Positions 28,001 to 35,124 of a stretch of DNA of 64,000 nucleotides are shown one piece after another. The position numbers and the translations under genes were made by a program. Within the stretch, counting starts at the first letter, position 1; each line of letters begins with the position of its first letter. The DNA is from Verrucomicrobiales bacterium. GTDB taxonomy: Bacteria > Verrucomicrobiota > Verrucomicrobiia > Verrucomicrobiales > DEV007. The DNA lies in the NCBI GenBank assembly GCA_016795385.1, contig JAEUHI010000062.1, positions 1 through 64,000 on the forward strand, written 5' to 3'. Below the pieces are notes generated by a model, which did not search any database, was not told the DNA's origin, and saw only the letters and a list, made by a program, of their open reading frames with translations.

Positions 28001-28415
28001 CCTTCGCAGGCATGAGCTCCCGCGCGAGCGTGTCGAGCCCCGGGGCCATGTCGCTGCGCACGAGGTAGGGCGCGAGTTCCGCGAGGAGCCACGGCTCGTA
28101 GGTGAAGGGAAAATGCTCCGCCGCCTCCTCGAGGAAGAAGTCGAAGGGATTGACCGACGTCATGTCCGCGACCAGGTCGACGACGATCTCGAGCTTCTTC
28201 GTTTTCTCCGGGAAGACGAGGCGGGCGAGGTAGTTTCCGAACGGGTCCTGTTGCCAGTTGATGAAATGATCCCCCGGCTCGATGCGGAGCGAGTAGGAGA
28301 GAATCGGCGTCCGGCAATGGGGCGCCGGCTTCAGCCTGACGATGTGCGGAAACACCGAGATCTCCTTGTCGAAGGTATAGGATGTTCGGTGGTAGAGCGC
28401 CGCTTGGATGGACAT
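25059..28415 (-). CDS. Transglutaminase-like domain fused to DUF2126
   Basis: 1118 residues. Residues 1-290 are a transglutaminase core with its N-terminal beta domain; Cys181 (KSGSCRDSAFLLVQLF), His230 (DLHAWTEVY) and Asp246 (GLDPTSG) form the triad. Residues 310-1118 are the large DUF2126 region with FGEGKWYPGEPVPRWAYG and GKHSGTGGGNHVVIGG, which recalls glutamine-synthetase-like/ATP-binding amidoligases; I infer that relation, I do not see proof. Such fusions sit beside ATP-grasp/alpha-E fusions in many bacteria. It is the first gene of the tight three-gene set 28415-21640. Repeat-rich DNA separates it from the alpha-E gene upstream. Confidence 0.9.
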   Translation of the reverse strand: MSIQAALYHRTSYTFDKEISVFPHIVRLKPAPHCRTPILSYSLRIEPGDHFINWQQDPFGNYLARLVFPEKTKKLEIVVDLVADMTSVNPFDFFLEEAAEHFPFTYEPWLLAELAPYLVRSDMAPGLDTLARELMPAKETRTIDFLVAVNQRVQGLVGYQIRMEPGVQTCDETLALKSGSCRDSAFLLVQLFRTMGLAARFVSGYLVQLVPDEKPLEGPEGPSADFTDLHAWTEVYLPGAGWVGLDPTSGLFAGEGHIPLACTPEPSSAAPVTGAVEPCETEFDFANTVTRLHEEPRVTKPYTEDEWRTIEALGHAVDARLVKGDVRLTMGGEPTFVSVDDMDGDEWNTSADGEMKRTRAIDLTWRLRDAFAPGGMIWFGEGKWYPGEPVPRWAYGIFWRKDGYPMWRSIATLADPSKPGRYGYEEPGILTRGIADVLGIPQDCVMPALEDVEYYRWRASTLPHFENELEASADDSLERRTLAALGKRGLEVPSGYVLPVYHHKTSRRWTGARWQLKRGDLYLIPGSSAMGFRLPLDSIRKATKEDILKERMPLKDVFPDLAPDPLSLYDAPAPMMDDGWIPRTALSVETREGRLHVFFPPTATLEAYLELLAAVEMAATKANLTVVIEGYEPPHDPRIERLKVTPDPGVIEVNIHPSATWDELVSRTTTLYEQARLARLGAEKFMLDGKHSGTGGGNHVVIGGKTPKDSPFLRRPDLLASLVAYWQNHPGLSYLFSGLFIGPTSQAPRVDETRDDRLFELDIALAALRRGVDPPWMVDRIMRHLLTDLTGNTHRAEFCIDKLASPDSASGSLGLVELRAFEMPPHLRMALVQSLLVRSLILLFWEKPYRHSSVRWGTGLHDRFMLPHYVWEDIEDVCEDLRAGGIAFETEWLRPFLEFRFPKFGAVHHHGIDLELRGALEPWHVLGEESTSQGTARFVDSSLERLQVRVSGLTEGRHIILCNGHRVPLNPSGRNGEWVGGVRFKAWAPPSALHPMIGTQTPLVFDIVDTFNRRSLGGCVYHVSHPGGRSYDTFPVNAREAESRRVARFWNEGHSAGVIETAAVSRGRGGPGYSPAHHFEDNAGGAEILVVPPETISYEFPKTLDLRRPSYLQVDEMD

Positions 28416-28432
28416 GAAAGTTTTTGAATGTT

Positions 28433-28496
28433 CAGTTTTGAGTTTTCAGCGGCGGAGCTCCCGGACTTTTTACCTTTTACCTTCCCACCTTTTACC
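28433..28496 (-). repeat. Composite heptanucleotide repeat (GGTAAAA / CTGAAAA units)
   Basis: Read on the minus strand: GGTAAAA-type heptads (28466-28496), a 16-base spacer, then CTGAAAACTCAAAACTG (28433-28449). It fills the gap between the alpha-E gene and the transglutaminase-DUF2126 gene. The block GGTGGGAAGGTAAAAGGTAAAA is nearly the same as in the copy at 48909-48990. Units of 7 bases recall the short tandem repeats of cyanobacteria. Confidence 0.75.
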
Positions 28497-28511
28497 GCGC
28501 CGCGAGCGGCG

Positions 28512-29486
28512 CTATTGCTGCATGCTGACCTGCGCCTGCATGCGGCTGTTGACGTAGTCCTCGGCACTTGCGGGCGGCGCGTCGCGACGGAGGAGGAAAT
28601 AACGCTGCGAGATCTCGTAGCCGATCCGGTTCAGATCAACCTGCACGGAGTCGACATACTCGTGCAGCCCGAGCTGACCGATCTCCTCGACGCCGGAGAA
28701 ATTCAGACGGGCGAGCAAGGCACCGGTGGCGCGCTCGGCCTCGTTGAGGTATTCGCCCTCGTCGGTGTCGGAGATCTGATGGAGGAGTTCATCCATCTTC
28801 CGCACGCAGAAGCGCACCGATCTCGGGAAGGTCGTCGAAAAGAGCAGCAGCATCGAGGCATTCGCCGCATCCACCTCCCCGCCGAAGCGATGCCGGTATT
28901 CGGCGGTGGCGCTGCAGGCCCGCAGCATCGTGTTCCACGCCGGTGCCGCTTCGTGGACGGGGAGAAAGTGCGGCAGATCGACGATGCGGCTCGTCTTGTC
29001 GGCCCGCTCGATGAACTCCCCGAGCTGCACGAAGGCCCAGACATCGGTGCGCGGCAGCGAGGTATTGACGATGCCGCGGAAGAGGAGCGAGGATCGCACC
29101 GTCGCCTCGCAGATCCGGCTGTGCCGATCAGGGTCGGCCTCGGGGATCTGCTTCAGATCGAGCCAGAGCGCGTTCAACTCCACCCACATTTCCTCGGAGA
29201 TCTGGTCGCGCACGGCACGGGCGTTCTCGCGGGCCTGGAAGACGCAATTGAGAACACTGTCCGGGTTGTCCTTCGAACTCACCATGTAGGTGACGACGTC
29301 TTCGCCCGAGCTTTCATCCCCCATCGAGGTCACCTCGAGCAAGGGGTGCCATTCGTGCTCGCCGGTCAAAGCCGAGGTGGCATCGAGCAATTCATTCTGA
29401 TGTGCGGTGACGAGACGCGCAAGGTTGTCGGCGCGCTCGATGTAGCGGCTCATCCAATAGAGGTTTTCGGCAACGCGGGAGAGCAT
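28512..29486 (-). CDS. Alpha-E (DUF403) domain protein
   Basis: 324 residues from the ATG at 29486 (MLSRVAENLYWMSRYIERADNLAR), the usual beginning and length of stand-alone alpha-E proteins. The frame remains open upstream only because it runs through a 7-base repeat without stops; that part is not real protein. The protein is all-helical, with the ENLYWMSRY..RAD signature and conserved RTDVWAFVQLGEFIERADKTSRIVD in the middle. Alpha-E proteins accompany circularly permuted ATP-grasp enzymes and are proposed partners in the same ligation system. Here the ATP-grasp gene lies directly upstream, separated by 262 bases of repeat. Confidence 0.9.
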   Translation of the reverse strand: MLSRVAENLYWMSRYIERADNLARLVTAHQNELLDATSALTGEHEWHPLLEVTSMGDESSGEDVVTYMVSSKDNPDSVLNCVFQARENARAVRDQISEEMWVELNALWLDLKQIPEADPDRHSRICEATVRSSLLFRGIVNTSLPRTDVWAFVQLGEFIERADKTSRIVDLPHFLPVHEAAPAWNTMLRACSATAEYRHRFGGEVDAANASMLLLFSTTFPRSVRFCVRKMDELLHQISDTDEGEYLNEAERATGALLARLNFSGVEEIGQLGLHEYVDSVQVDLNRIGYEISQRYFLLRRDAPPASAEDYVNSRMQAQVSMQQ

Positions 29487-29489
29487 TTT

Positions 29490-29743
29490 CGGTAATCGGT
29501 GGTCGGTAAACGGTGGTCGGTAATCGGTAATCGGTAATCGGTGGTCGGTAATCGGTAATCGGTGGTCGGTAATCGGTAATCGGTAATCGGTAATCGGTGA
29601 TCGGTGATCGGTGATCGGTAATCGGTGGTCGGTAATCGGTGGTCGGTGGTCGGTGGTCGGTGGTCGGTAAGCGGTGGTCGGTTCTTTGCAGCGGCTCGTT
29701 GAAAACTGAATACTGAATACTGAATACTGATTACCGATTACCG
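29490..29743 (+). repeat. Array of 27 CGGTAAT/CGGTGGT heptads plus CTGAATA heptads
   Basis: From 29490 to 29678 there are 27 consecutive 7-base units, mostly CGGTAAT and CGGTGGT with some CGGTGAT, CGGTAAA and CGGTAAG. After about 27 bases follow CTGAATA three times, CTGATTA, CCGATTA and CCG (29706-29743). It fills the whole gap between the ATP-grasp stop and the alpha-E start and touches both. The order (GGTAA-type heptads, short spacer, CTGAA-type heptads) equals that of two other elements in the window. Confidence 0.9.
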
Positions 29744-29748
29744 TTTCC

Positions 29749-31215
29749 TCATCGATCCGTCTCGACGGGCGGCGTGGCGCGCAAGACCCACGTGTCCTTG
29801 CTGCCACCTCCCTGGGAGGAATTCACGACGAGTGAGCCCTTGCGCAGGGCGACGCGGGTGAGACCACCAGGGATGACGACGGTCTCCTTGCCGGTGAGAA
29901 CGAAGGGGCGCAGGTCGATGTGCCGCCCCTCCAGCTTTCCATCGCAGAAGGTGGGATGGCGCGACAGCGAGATCACGGGCTGGGCGATGTAGCCGCGCGG
30001 ATTGGCCCGCACCTTGTCGCGGAATTCGGCGACCTGCTCCTTCGTCGCGGCGGGACCGATGAGCATGCCGTAGCCGCCGGCCTCGTCGACCGCCTTCACG
30101 ACGAGGTTGTCCATGTTCTCGATCATGTAGGTCAGCTCCTCGGGCCGGCTTCCTAGATAGGTCTCGATGTTGGGAAGGACGGGCTCCTCCGAGAGGTAAA
30201 AGCGGATCATGTCGGGCACATAGGCATACGTCGCCTTGTCGTCCGCGACGCCGGTGCCGACCGCGTTGACGAGGGTGACATTCCCGGCCCGGTAAGCCCG
30301 CATCAGATCCGGCACGCCGAGGATGGAATCGCGGCGGAAGAAACGCGGATCGAGGAAGTCGTCGTCGATGCGGCGGTAGATCACGTCGACCTGCACGAGC
30401 CCGCGCGTCGTGTGCATGTAGACGCGATCGTTTTCCACGAGCAGGTCGCGGCCTTCCACGATCTCGATGCCCATCTGCTGGGCGAGGAATGTGTGCTCGA
30501 AATAGGCGCTGTTGTATTGCCCCGGAGTGAGGAGCACGCAGACCGGCGTGTCCTGCTGGCGCGGCGAGACGGAGCGCAGCGTCTTGAGCAATTCGGTCGG
30601 GTAATCGGCGACGCGCTCGACGTTGAGCTTCCGATAAAGGTCGGGGAAGGTCCGCTTCATGGCGAGGCGGTTCTCGAGCATGTAGGAAACGCCCGAGGGG
30701 CAGCGGCCGTTGTCCTCCAGCACGCAGTAGCGGCCGTCGTTGTCGCGGATGAGATCGGTACCACAGATGTGGATGTAGGTGTCGTGCGGCAGCTTCACTC
30801 CCGCGAATTCGGCGCGGTTGTGTTTCGAGGTCTTGATCAGTTCTTCCGGCACGATCCCTTCCTTGAGGATGCGACGGTCGGAATAGATGTCTTTCAAAAA
30901 GAGATTCAGGGCCTGGATGCGCTGGCGGAGTCCCTGATCGATCGTCGCCCATTCATCGGCGGGGATGATGCGCGGGAAAGGATCGAAGGGAAAGATCCGC
31001 TCCGTCCCCTGCCCGTCCGAATACACCGTGAAGGTCACCCCCTGCTTGAGGAAGGTGCGCTCCAGCGACCGCAGGCTCGACTTCATGCGATCATCCGAGA
31101 GATTGCCGAAATACTCGGCCGTCTCCCGGTACATGCCACGGATCGACTGATCCTCCCTCGCGAAGGTCTCATCAAAGAAACCCTCCACCTCGTATTGCTC
31201 GAACTGTTCTTTCAC
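29749..31215 (-). CDS. Circularly permuted type 2 ATP-grasp protein
   Basis: 488 residues, the full length of the stand-alone family. Recognisable blocks: RIIPADEWATIDQGLRQRIQAL, VLEDNGRCPSGVSYMLENRLA, VDVIYRRIDDDFLDP, NLVVKAVDEAGGYGMLIGP (nucleotide-binding loop) and SSQGGGSKDTWVL near the C-terminus. All expected ATP-grasp loops look intact, unlike the fused paralogue downstream. It should catalyse ATP-dependent carboxylate-amine ligation on an unknown peptide or small molecule. It heads the ATP-grasp/alpha-E/transglutaminase locus. The upstream 110 bases carry two small inverted repeats (GATTGG-ATG-CCAATC at about 31232-31246 and AGGAG-CAAC-CTCCT at about 31252-31265), which may be the end of the alcohol dehydrogenase operon or leader structure. 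Confidence 0.92.
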   Translation of the reverse strand: MKEQFEQYEVEGFFDETFAREDQSIRGMYRETAEYFGNLSDDRMKSSLRSLERTFLKQGVTFTVYSDGQGTERIFPFDPFPRIIPADEWATIDQGLRQRIQALNLFLKDIYSDRRILKEGIVPEELIKTSKHNRAEFAGVKLPHDTYIHICGTDLIRDNDGRYCVLEDNGRCPSGVSYMLENRLAMKRTFPDLYRKLNVERVADYPTELLKTLRSVSPRQQDTPVCVLLTPGQYNSAYFEHTFLAQQMGIEIVEGRDLLVENDRVYMHTTRGLVQVDVIYRRIDDDFLDPRFFRRDSILGVPDLMRAYRAGNVTLVNAVGTGVADDKATYAYVPDMIRFYLSEEPVLPNIETYLGSRPEELTYMIENMDNLVVKAVDEAGGYGMLIGPAATKEQVAEFRDKVRANPRGYIAQPVISLSRHPTFCDGKLEGRHIDLRPFVLTGKETVVIPGGLTRVALRKGSLVVNSSQGGGSKDTWVLRATPPVETDR

Positions 31216-31325
31216 CGGGTTGTGCTTAGCAGATTGGATGCCAATCCTTTAGGAGCAACCTCCTGGTGTCAATTCCGGTGCATGGAAGATGGCAAGATCC
31301 GCGCGATCCTGACCGACTACCGGCT

Positions 31326-32498
31326 TCACCAAGCCTCCCGATACACCCCCTCGAGCAAGGCGGCATCGACCGGCACCGGATTGAACCGCGCCGTCCACTG
31401 ACCCGCGGCCTCTTCGGCGAGCCGGGGGATCAAGGTCTCGTCGACGCCGAGATCGTGCAGCGACAGGTCCATCGAGCACGCCGCGAGGTGGGCGCGAACA
31501 CGGTCGGCGAGATCTCCCTCGTGGAGCGAATCGTAGATCGCCGCGGCTTCGGCATCGCGGCGATTGAAAGCAATGACGTGGGGCAGCATCGTCCCCACCG
31601 CTTGCCCATGGACCGTGCCGAAATGAGCGGTCAGGGGGTTCGCGCAGGAGTGGGCGATGCCGAGCATGGAGTTTTCGATCGCGGTCCCGGCGAAAGCCGC
31701 TCCCAGCAACATGCGGGCGCGGGCTTCGAGATCGCGGGGATCGTCCAGAACTCGGGAAAGGCCCGCGTCGAGCAAACGCCACGCGGCCCGGGCGTAAGCA
31801 GCGGAGACTTCGTTGCGCTTGTTGCAGACCGCGGTCTCGAGGGCGTGCGCGATCGCATCGATGCCGGTGTGCGCGGTCACCGCAACGGGCATCGTCACGG
31901 TCAGTTCCGGATCGAGAATGGCGACGACGGCGGCGCACTTCGGATCACCGCAGGCCATCTTGGCGTGGGTCTCCGCATCGGCAATAAGCGCGAAGCTCTG
32001 GCATTCGCTGCCCGTCCCGGAGGTCGTCGGCACGGCGATGAAGGGCAGCATGGGTTTCGTCGCTTTGCCGACACCCCAGTAGTCCTGCATCCGTCCGCCG
32101 TTGCTGAGGATGAAATTGCAGCCCTTCGCGGTGTCGAGGCTCGAGCCACCGCCGAGACCGATGATCACCTCGATCGCTTCCTCCTCCGCGAAGGCGACAC
32201 AGCGATCGACATCCTCGGTCGTGGGATTTTCGTGGACTTCGGCGAAGACCGCACCTTCCACCCCTTGGCTGCCGAGAGCCGAAAGCGCCCGCTCGACAAA
32301 GCCGGTGCGGGCGAGTCCCGGGTCGGTGACAATGAGTGCCTTCATCGCCCCGAGGCGACGCACCTCGGCGCCGAGCGTGTCGATTTTGCCGGGGCCGAAA
32401 ACGACGCGTCCCCCGGCGCTGTGACGAAAGTCCACCACCCATTCGGGCAGGTTCATTCCCGCGCAGAGGGACTCAATCGAAAGGGGGTCGGCCGGCAT
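31326..32498 (-). CDS. Iron-containing (group III) alcohol dehydrogenase
   Basis: 390 residues, family length. The NAD-binding motif GGGSSLDTAKG lies near residue 116, and the metal-binding histidine region is intact: TAHTGIDAIAHALE (Asp/His pair) and AHSCANPLTAHFGTVHGQAVGTMLPH (further histidines). Interconverts alcohols and aldehydes with NAD(P)H. An internal ATG at residue 15 (MNLPEWVVDF) is an alternative start. It lies 18 bases after the aldehyde dehydrogenase-like gene and finishes the set adenylating enzyme, aldehyde dehydrogenase/acyl reductase, alcohol dehydrogenase. That suggests stepwise conversion between a carboxylic acid and an alcohol. Direction and substrate unknown. Confidence 0.9.
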   Translation of the reverse strand: MPADPLSIESLCAGMNLPEWVVDFRHSAGGRVVFGPGKIDTLGAEVRRLGAMKALIVTDPGLARTGFVERALSALGSQGVEGAVFAEVHENPTTEDVDRCVAFAEEEAIEVIIGLGGGSSLDTAKGCNFILSNGGRMQDYWGVGKATKPMLPFIAVPTTSGTGSECQSFALIADAETHAKMACGDPKCAAVVAILDPELTVTMPVAVTAHTGIDAIAHALETAVCNKRNEVSAAYARAAWRLLDAGLSRVLDDPRDLEARARMLLGAAFAGTAIENSMLGIAHSCANPLTAHFGTVHGQAVGTMLPHVIAFNRRDAEAAAIYDSLHEGDLADRVRAHLAACSMDLSLHDLGVDETLIPRLAEEAAGQWTARFNPVPVDAALLEGVYREAW

Positions 32499-32516
32499 CG
32501 GGGAGACCCTAACGTG

Positions 32517-33956
32517 TCACGCAATCTCCGCAATCTGGAAAGAACGGCGCGTATACAGGAACTCAAACAAGTTGCCCTCGTGCGGCTGATCCCATTTGAT
32601 CCGGTTCGTCGGCACGTTGCCGATGTTGAGACGGTCGATGTGGGGACAATCGAAGAGGCGGTTGATCCACTCGATGTCCTTCGTCACCGCGGTGACGACG
32701 AGGGAATAACCGATCTTGTCGAGCATCTCCGCCTGCGGGCATTCCACCACGCTGGCGAAGGGGAAGAGGAATTCGCGGATCGCCAGCTCCTGGTCGAAGG
32801 AATCGACCCGGATGAGGGTGGGCTGGAGATAGTTCATCCCGTCGCGCTGCTGGAATCGCTCTCCCTCGCGGAACTGCGCCGTCACATCGACCGCGCCGCC
32901 CGATTTCAGGCCCTTCTCGACCGCATCGTTGATCCACTCGGCGAACATGGGGTTCGCGAAGCCGGAAAGTTTGGCATTCGGGTCGTCCTGGGCGAGCGGC
33001 TTGATCTCGGCGAGCCGCTTCGCCACGGCGGTGGCGATGGCGTCGCCATGACGCGGCACGACAATGGTCGACGTGCAGATACAACTGCGCCCCGAGTTCG
33101 CGGAAACCGACTCGACGATGGTGTCGATGTATTTCTCCCACTGGTCGATCTCGTCCTCACCGATGAGGAATTTCGAGTAGCCGGTGCCGTGCACCTCGAT
33201 GCGGGGATCGTGCTCGTATTGCTTGACGGTCGAGTCGTCGCCGAAGAGCATGACCCGTCCGGCCCGGCGGATGATCGTACCCGAGCCATCATGCTGCGTC
33301 GGATACAGGCTGAAGGCCTCGGCCGGAGCGCCGGCCTTGATGAACGCCTGGATGATGCGCCAGGGCGTCCAGGGCTCCTCGCGTCCGGGCTTGAGCAGCA
33401 CCGGCACTTTCATCGCGATGGCGGGAATCCAAAGAGCGTTGACCGCGGGCGAGTTGCTCGGGAGGATCACGGCGAGTTCGTTGGTCGTGGCCGAAAAGCT
33501 CACGGGTGCCCCGCCCTGTTCCCCGTACCCCTTGTCGAGCACGGCCCAGTCGAGCCCCCGGGTGAGACCGCGGAAGATCGTGTCGATGTCCGCGAAGATC
33601 CCGCCGAGACGCTTCATGTTCATGCGGATGAGCGCATGGGGCAGCCCGCTCGTCGAGGCGAGCGAGAGCACGTAATCCTCGGGCGTCTGCATCGCGCCCT
33701 CGGTGCCGACGGGGAGAGCGTCGTTCAGGAAGATCTCCCCCGCCCGCTTCGTGATGTCGACGAGTTCCTGGCAGGAGAACTTCTTCAGAGCCGCCCGGGC
33801 CGATCCCATCTTGTGGAGATCGTATTTGATCATGTCCGCGCAGGCGAAACTGATTTCGGCGGCCGGTTCGTCCGTGCCGAGCTTCGGCACCGTCTGCACG
33901 TCGAGAGACTTGTGGACGCGGCCTTGGCGGAGGATGGGGATATGGGGAGCGCTCAT
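32517..33956 (-). CDS. Aldehyde dehydrogenase superfamily protein, acyl reductase (LuxC)-like
   Basis: 479 residues from the ATG at 33956; the longer frame adds ten residues that look like shadow. NAD-binding and active-site blocks are visible: VILPSNSPAVNALWIPAIAMKVPVLLKPG, and the nucleophile region SANSGRSCICTS with Cys292 the best candidate. The pattern PSNSP..LW.PAIA.K.PV.LKPG.EEPWTPWR resembles acyl reductases of the LuxC type more than ordinary ALDHs. Next to an adenylating enzyme it would take an acyl-enzyme or acyl-CoA to the aldehyde. The LuxC-like assignment is from memory of motifs and moderate; the superfamily is secure. Confidence 0.8.
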   Translation of the reverse strand: MSAPHIPILRQGRVHKSLDVQTVPKLGTDEPAAEISFACADMIKYDLHKMGSARAALKKFSCQELVDITKRAGEIFLNDALPVGTEGAMQTPEDYVLSLASTSGLPHALIRMNMKRLGGIFADIDTIFRGLTRGLDWAVLDKGYGEQGGAPVSFSATTNELAVILPSNSPAVNALWIPAIAMKVPVLLKPGREEPWTPWRIIQAFIKAGAPAEAFSLYPTQHDGSGTIIRRAGRVMLFGDDSTVKQYEHDPRIEVHGTGYSKFLIGEDEIDQWEKYIDTIVESVSANSGRSCICTSTIVVPRHGDAIATAVAKRLAEIKPLAQDDPNAKLSGFANPMFAEWINDAVEKGLKSGGAVDVTAQFREGERFQQRDGMNYLQPTLIRVDSFDQELAIREFLFPFASVVECPQAEMLDKIGYSLVVTAVTKDIEWINRLFDCPHIDRLNIGNVPTNRIKWDQPHEGNLFEFLYTRRSFQIAEIA

Positions 33957-33975
33957 GACTTCCGATGGATACGAA

Positions 33976-35040
33976 TCAATAAACACCCTCGATCACCTTG
34001 CCGGTCAATGCTCCGAAGGGACGCACATCGCCGACCCCGTCCCATGCGTATTTGGCATGAGGCTTGCGGCGGATCGCCTCGTCGCGTTCGAGGAAGCGGG
34101 GCATGAAGAACTCGTGCGTCAGGGTGGTCAGCTCGACCCGGCCGTATTCGCCGTATTCCTTCGTGATCTCGGTCTTCTCCGGATCAACGATACGGAGGAC
34201 GGCGCGCGGCTGCGGAGCGTAGTAGGTGACGCTGTAGTTGTTCGCTTTGAGTTCCTCCGGAATGGAGACGGCCAGCCCCATGAGGGTGTTGCCGTAGGTG
34301 GGCACGAACTGGGCCTTGTCCTCGAGCACTTCCTCCTGCAGGAAACGGACATACTCGGGAGTCATCGAAGTGCCACCGCAGAAGCAGCCCTTGATGCCAT
34401 GGCCCGCGATCGAGATGCGCTCACCGATGGAGGCGAGGAGGCGCGGAGTCGTGAAGATACATTGGATGTCGCGGTGCTTGATGATCTCCACGGCCTGCTC
34501 CATGACGTGGGCCTGGTAACGCTCGGCCTCTTCGAAAGCCTTGCGGGCGATGACCTTCTTCACCCAGCGGGGATCGCAGTCGACATGGTAACAGCTGCCG
34601 CCGCGGAAATTCGCGAGGTGCTCGACGGCGAGACGGAGACGGCGCGGGCCGGTCGGGCCGACCATGATCCAGTTGCCACCCTTGGGGAAAAACTCGTCGC
34701 TGAGCTGATGGGAAAATTGCTCGTAGTCGTGTTTGTAATCATCCCATCCGACACGCTGCTTCGGCAGACCCGTGGTGCCCCCGGTCTCGAAGACATTGAA
34801 GGGGCGTCCCTTGAACGCGTTCGGCACGAAGCGCTCGTTCTTCTCGTCGCGCAGCCACTCGTCCTGGAAATGGGGGAACTTCACGATGTCCTCGTAGGTC
34901 TTCACCTCTTCCCGGGGATCCCAGCCGGCGCTCTTCTTCCAGTCGAGCCAGAAGGGGCATCCGGTTTCTTCACTGAAGTGCCACGCCATCATTTCGCGGA
35001 CACGTTCGTCGAGTTGTGCTTTGGCTTCGTCAGCGGTCAT
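33976..35040 (-). CDS. Adenylate-forming enzyme, LuxE/phenylacetate-CoA ligase-like
   Basis: 354 residues. The ATP-binding loop FETGGTTGLPK and a later YGNTLMGLA block mark the ANL superfamily. The length is close to LuxE acyl-protein synthetases (about 370) and shorter than PaaK (about 430), so the mobile C-terminal lysine domain seems reduced. It should activate a carboxylic acid as acyl-AMP and pass it to a thiol. It lies 19 bases before the aldehyde dehydrogenase-like gene and 84 bases after the sodium symporter gene. The trio resembles a carboxylate-reducing module, but CoA ligation for catabolism is also possible. Confidence 0.75.
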   Translation of the reverse strand: MTADEAKAQLDERVREMMAWHFSEETGCPFWLDWKKSAGWDPREEVKTYEDIVKFPHFQDEWLRDEKNERFVPNAFKGRPFNVFETGGTTGLPKQRVGWDDYKHDYEQFSHQLSDEFFPKGGNWIMVGPTGPRRLRLAVEHLANFRGGSCYHVDCDPRWVKKVIARKAFEEAERYQAHVMEQAVEIIKHRDIQCIFTTPRLLASIGERISIAGHGIKGCFCGGTSMTPEYVRFLQEEVLEDKAQFVPTYGNTLMGLAVSIPEELKANNYSVTYYAPQPRAVLRIVDPEKTEITKEYGEYGRVELTTLTHEFFMPRFLERDEAIRRKPHAKYAWDGVGDVRPFGALTGKVIEGVY

Positions 35041-35124
35041 AGGTCTTTTTTAAAAAGCGGTTCCGAGGGGAGGTTCAAGAGGGTTGGGTGCCGCACCGGA
35101 CAGGGTCAGGTCCGGGCCGGAAGA

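Noticed and set aside
29490..29743. CRISPR array
   Set aside because: Units are 7 bases in direct tandem without unique spacers, and there are no cas genes.
29487..29807. N-terminal extension of the alpha-E protein through repeats (ITDHRLP-type heptapeptides)
   Set aside because: The extension is the translation of the 7-base repeat and the end of the ATP-grasp gene. Family proteins begin at MLSRVAENLYW.
31266..34106. 946-codon open frame on the plus strand
   Set aside because: It runs antisense to the alcohol and aldehyde dehydrogenase genes, which have catalytic motifs. Its own translation shows low-complexity shadow composition.
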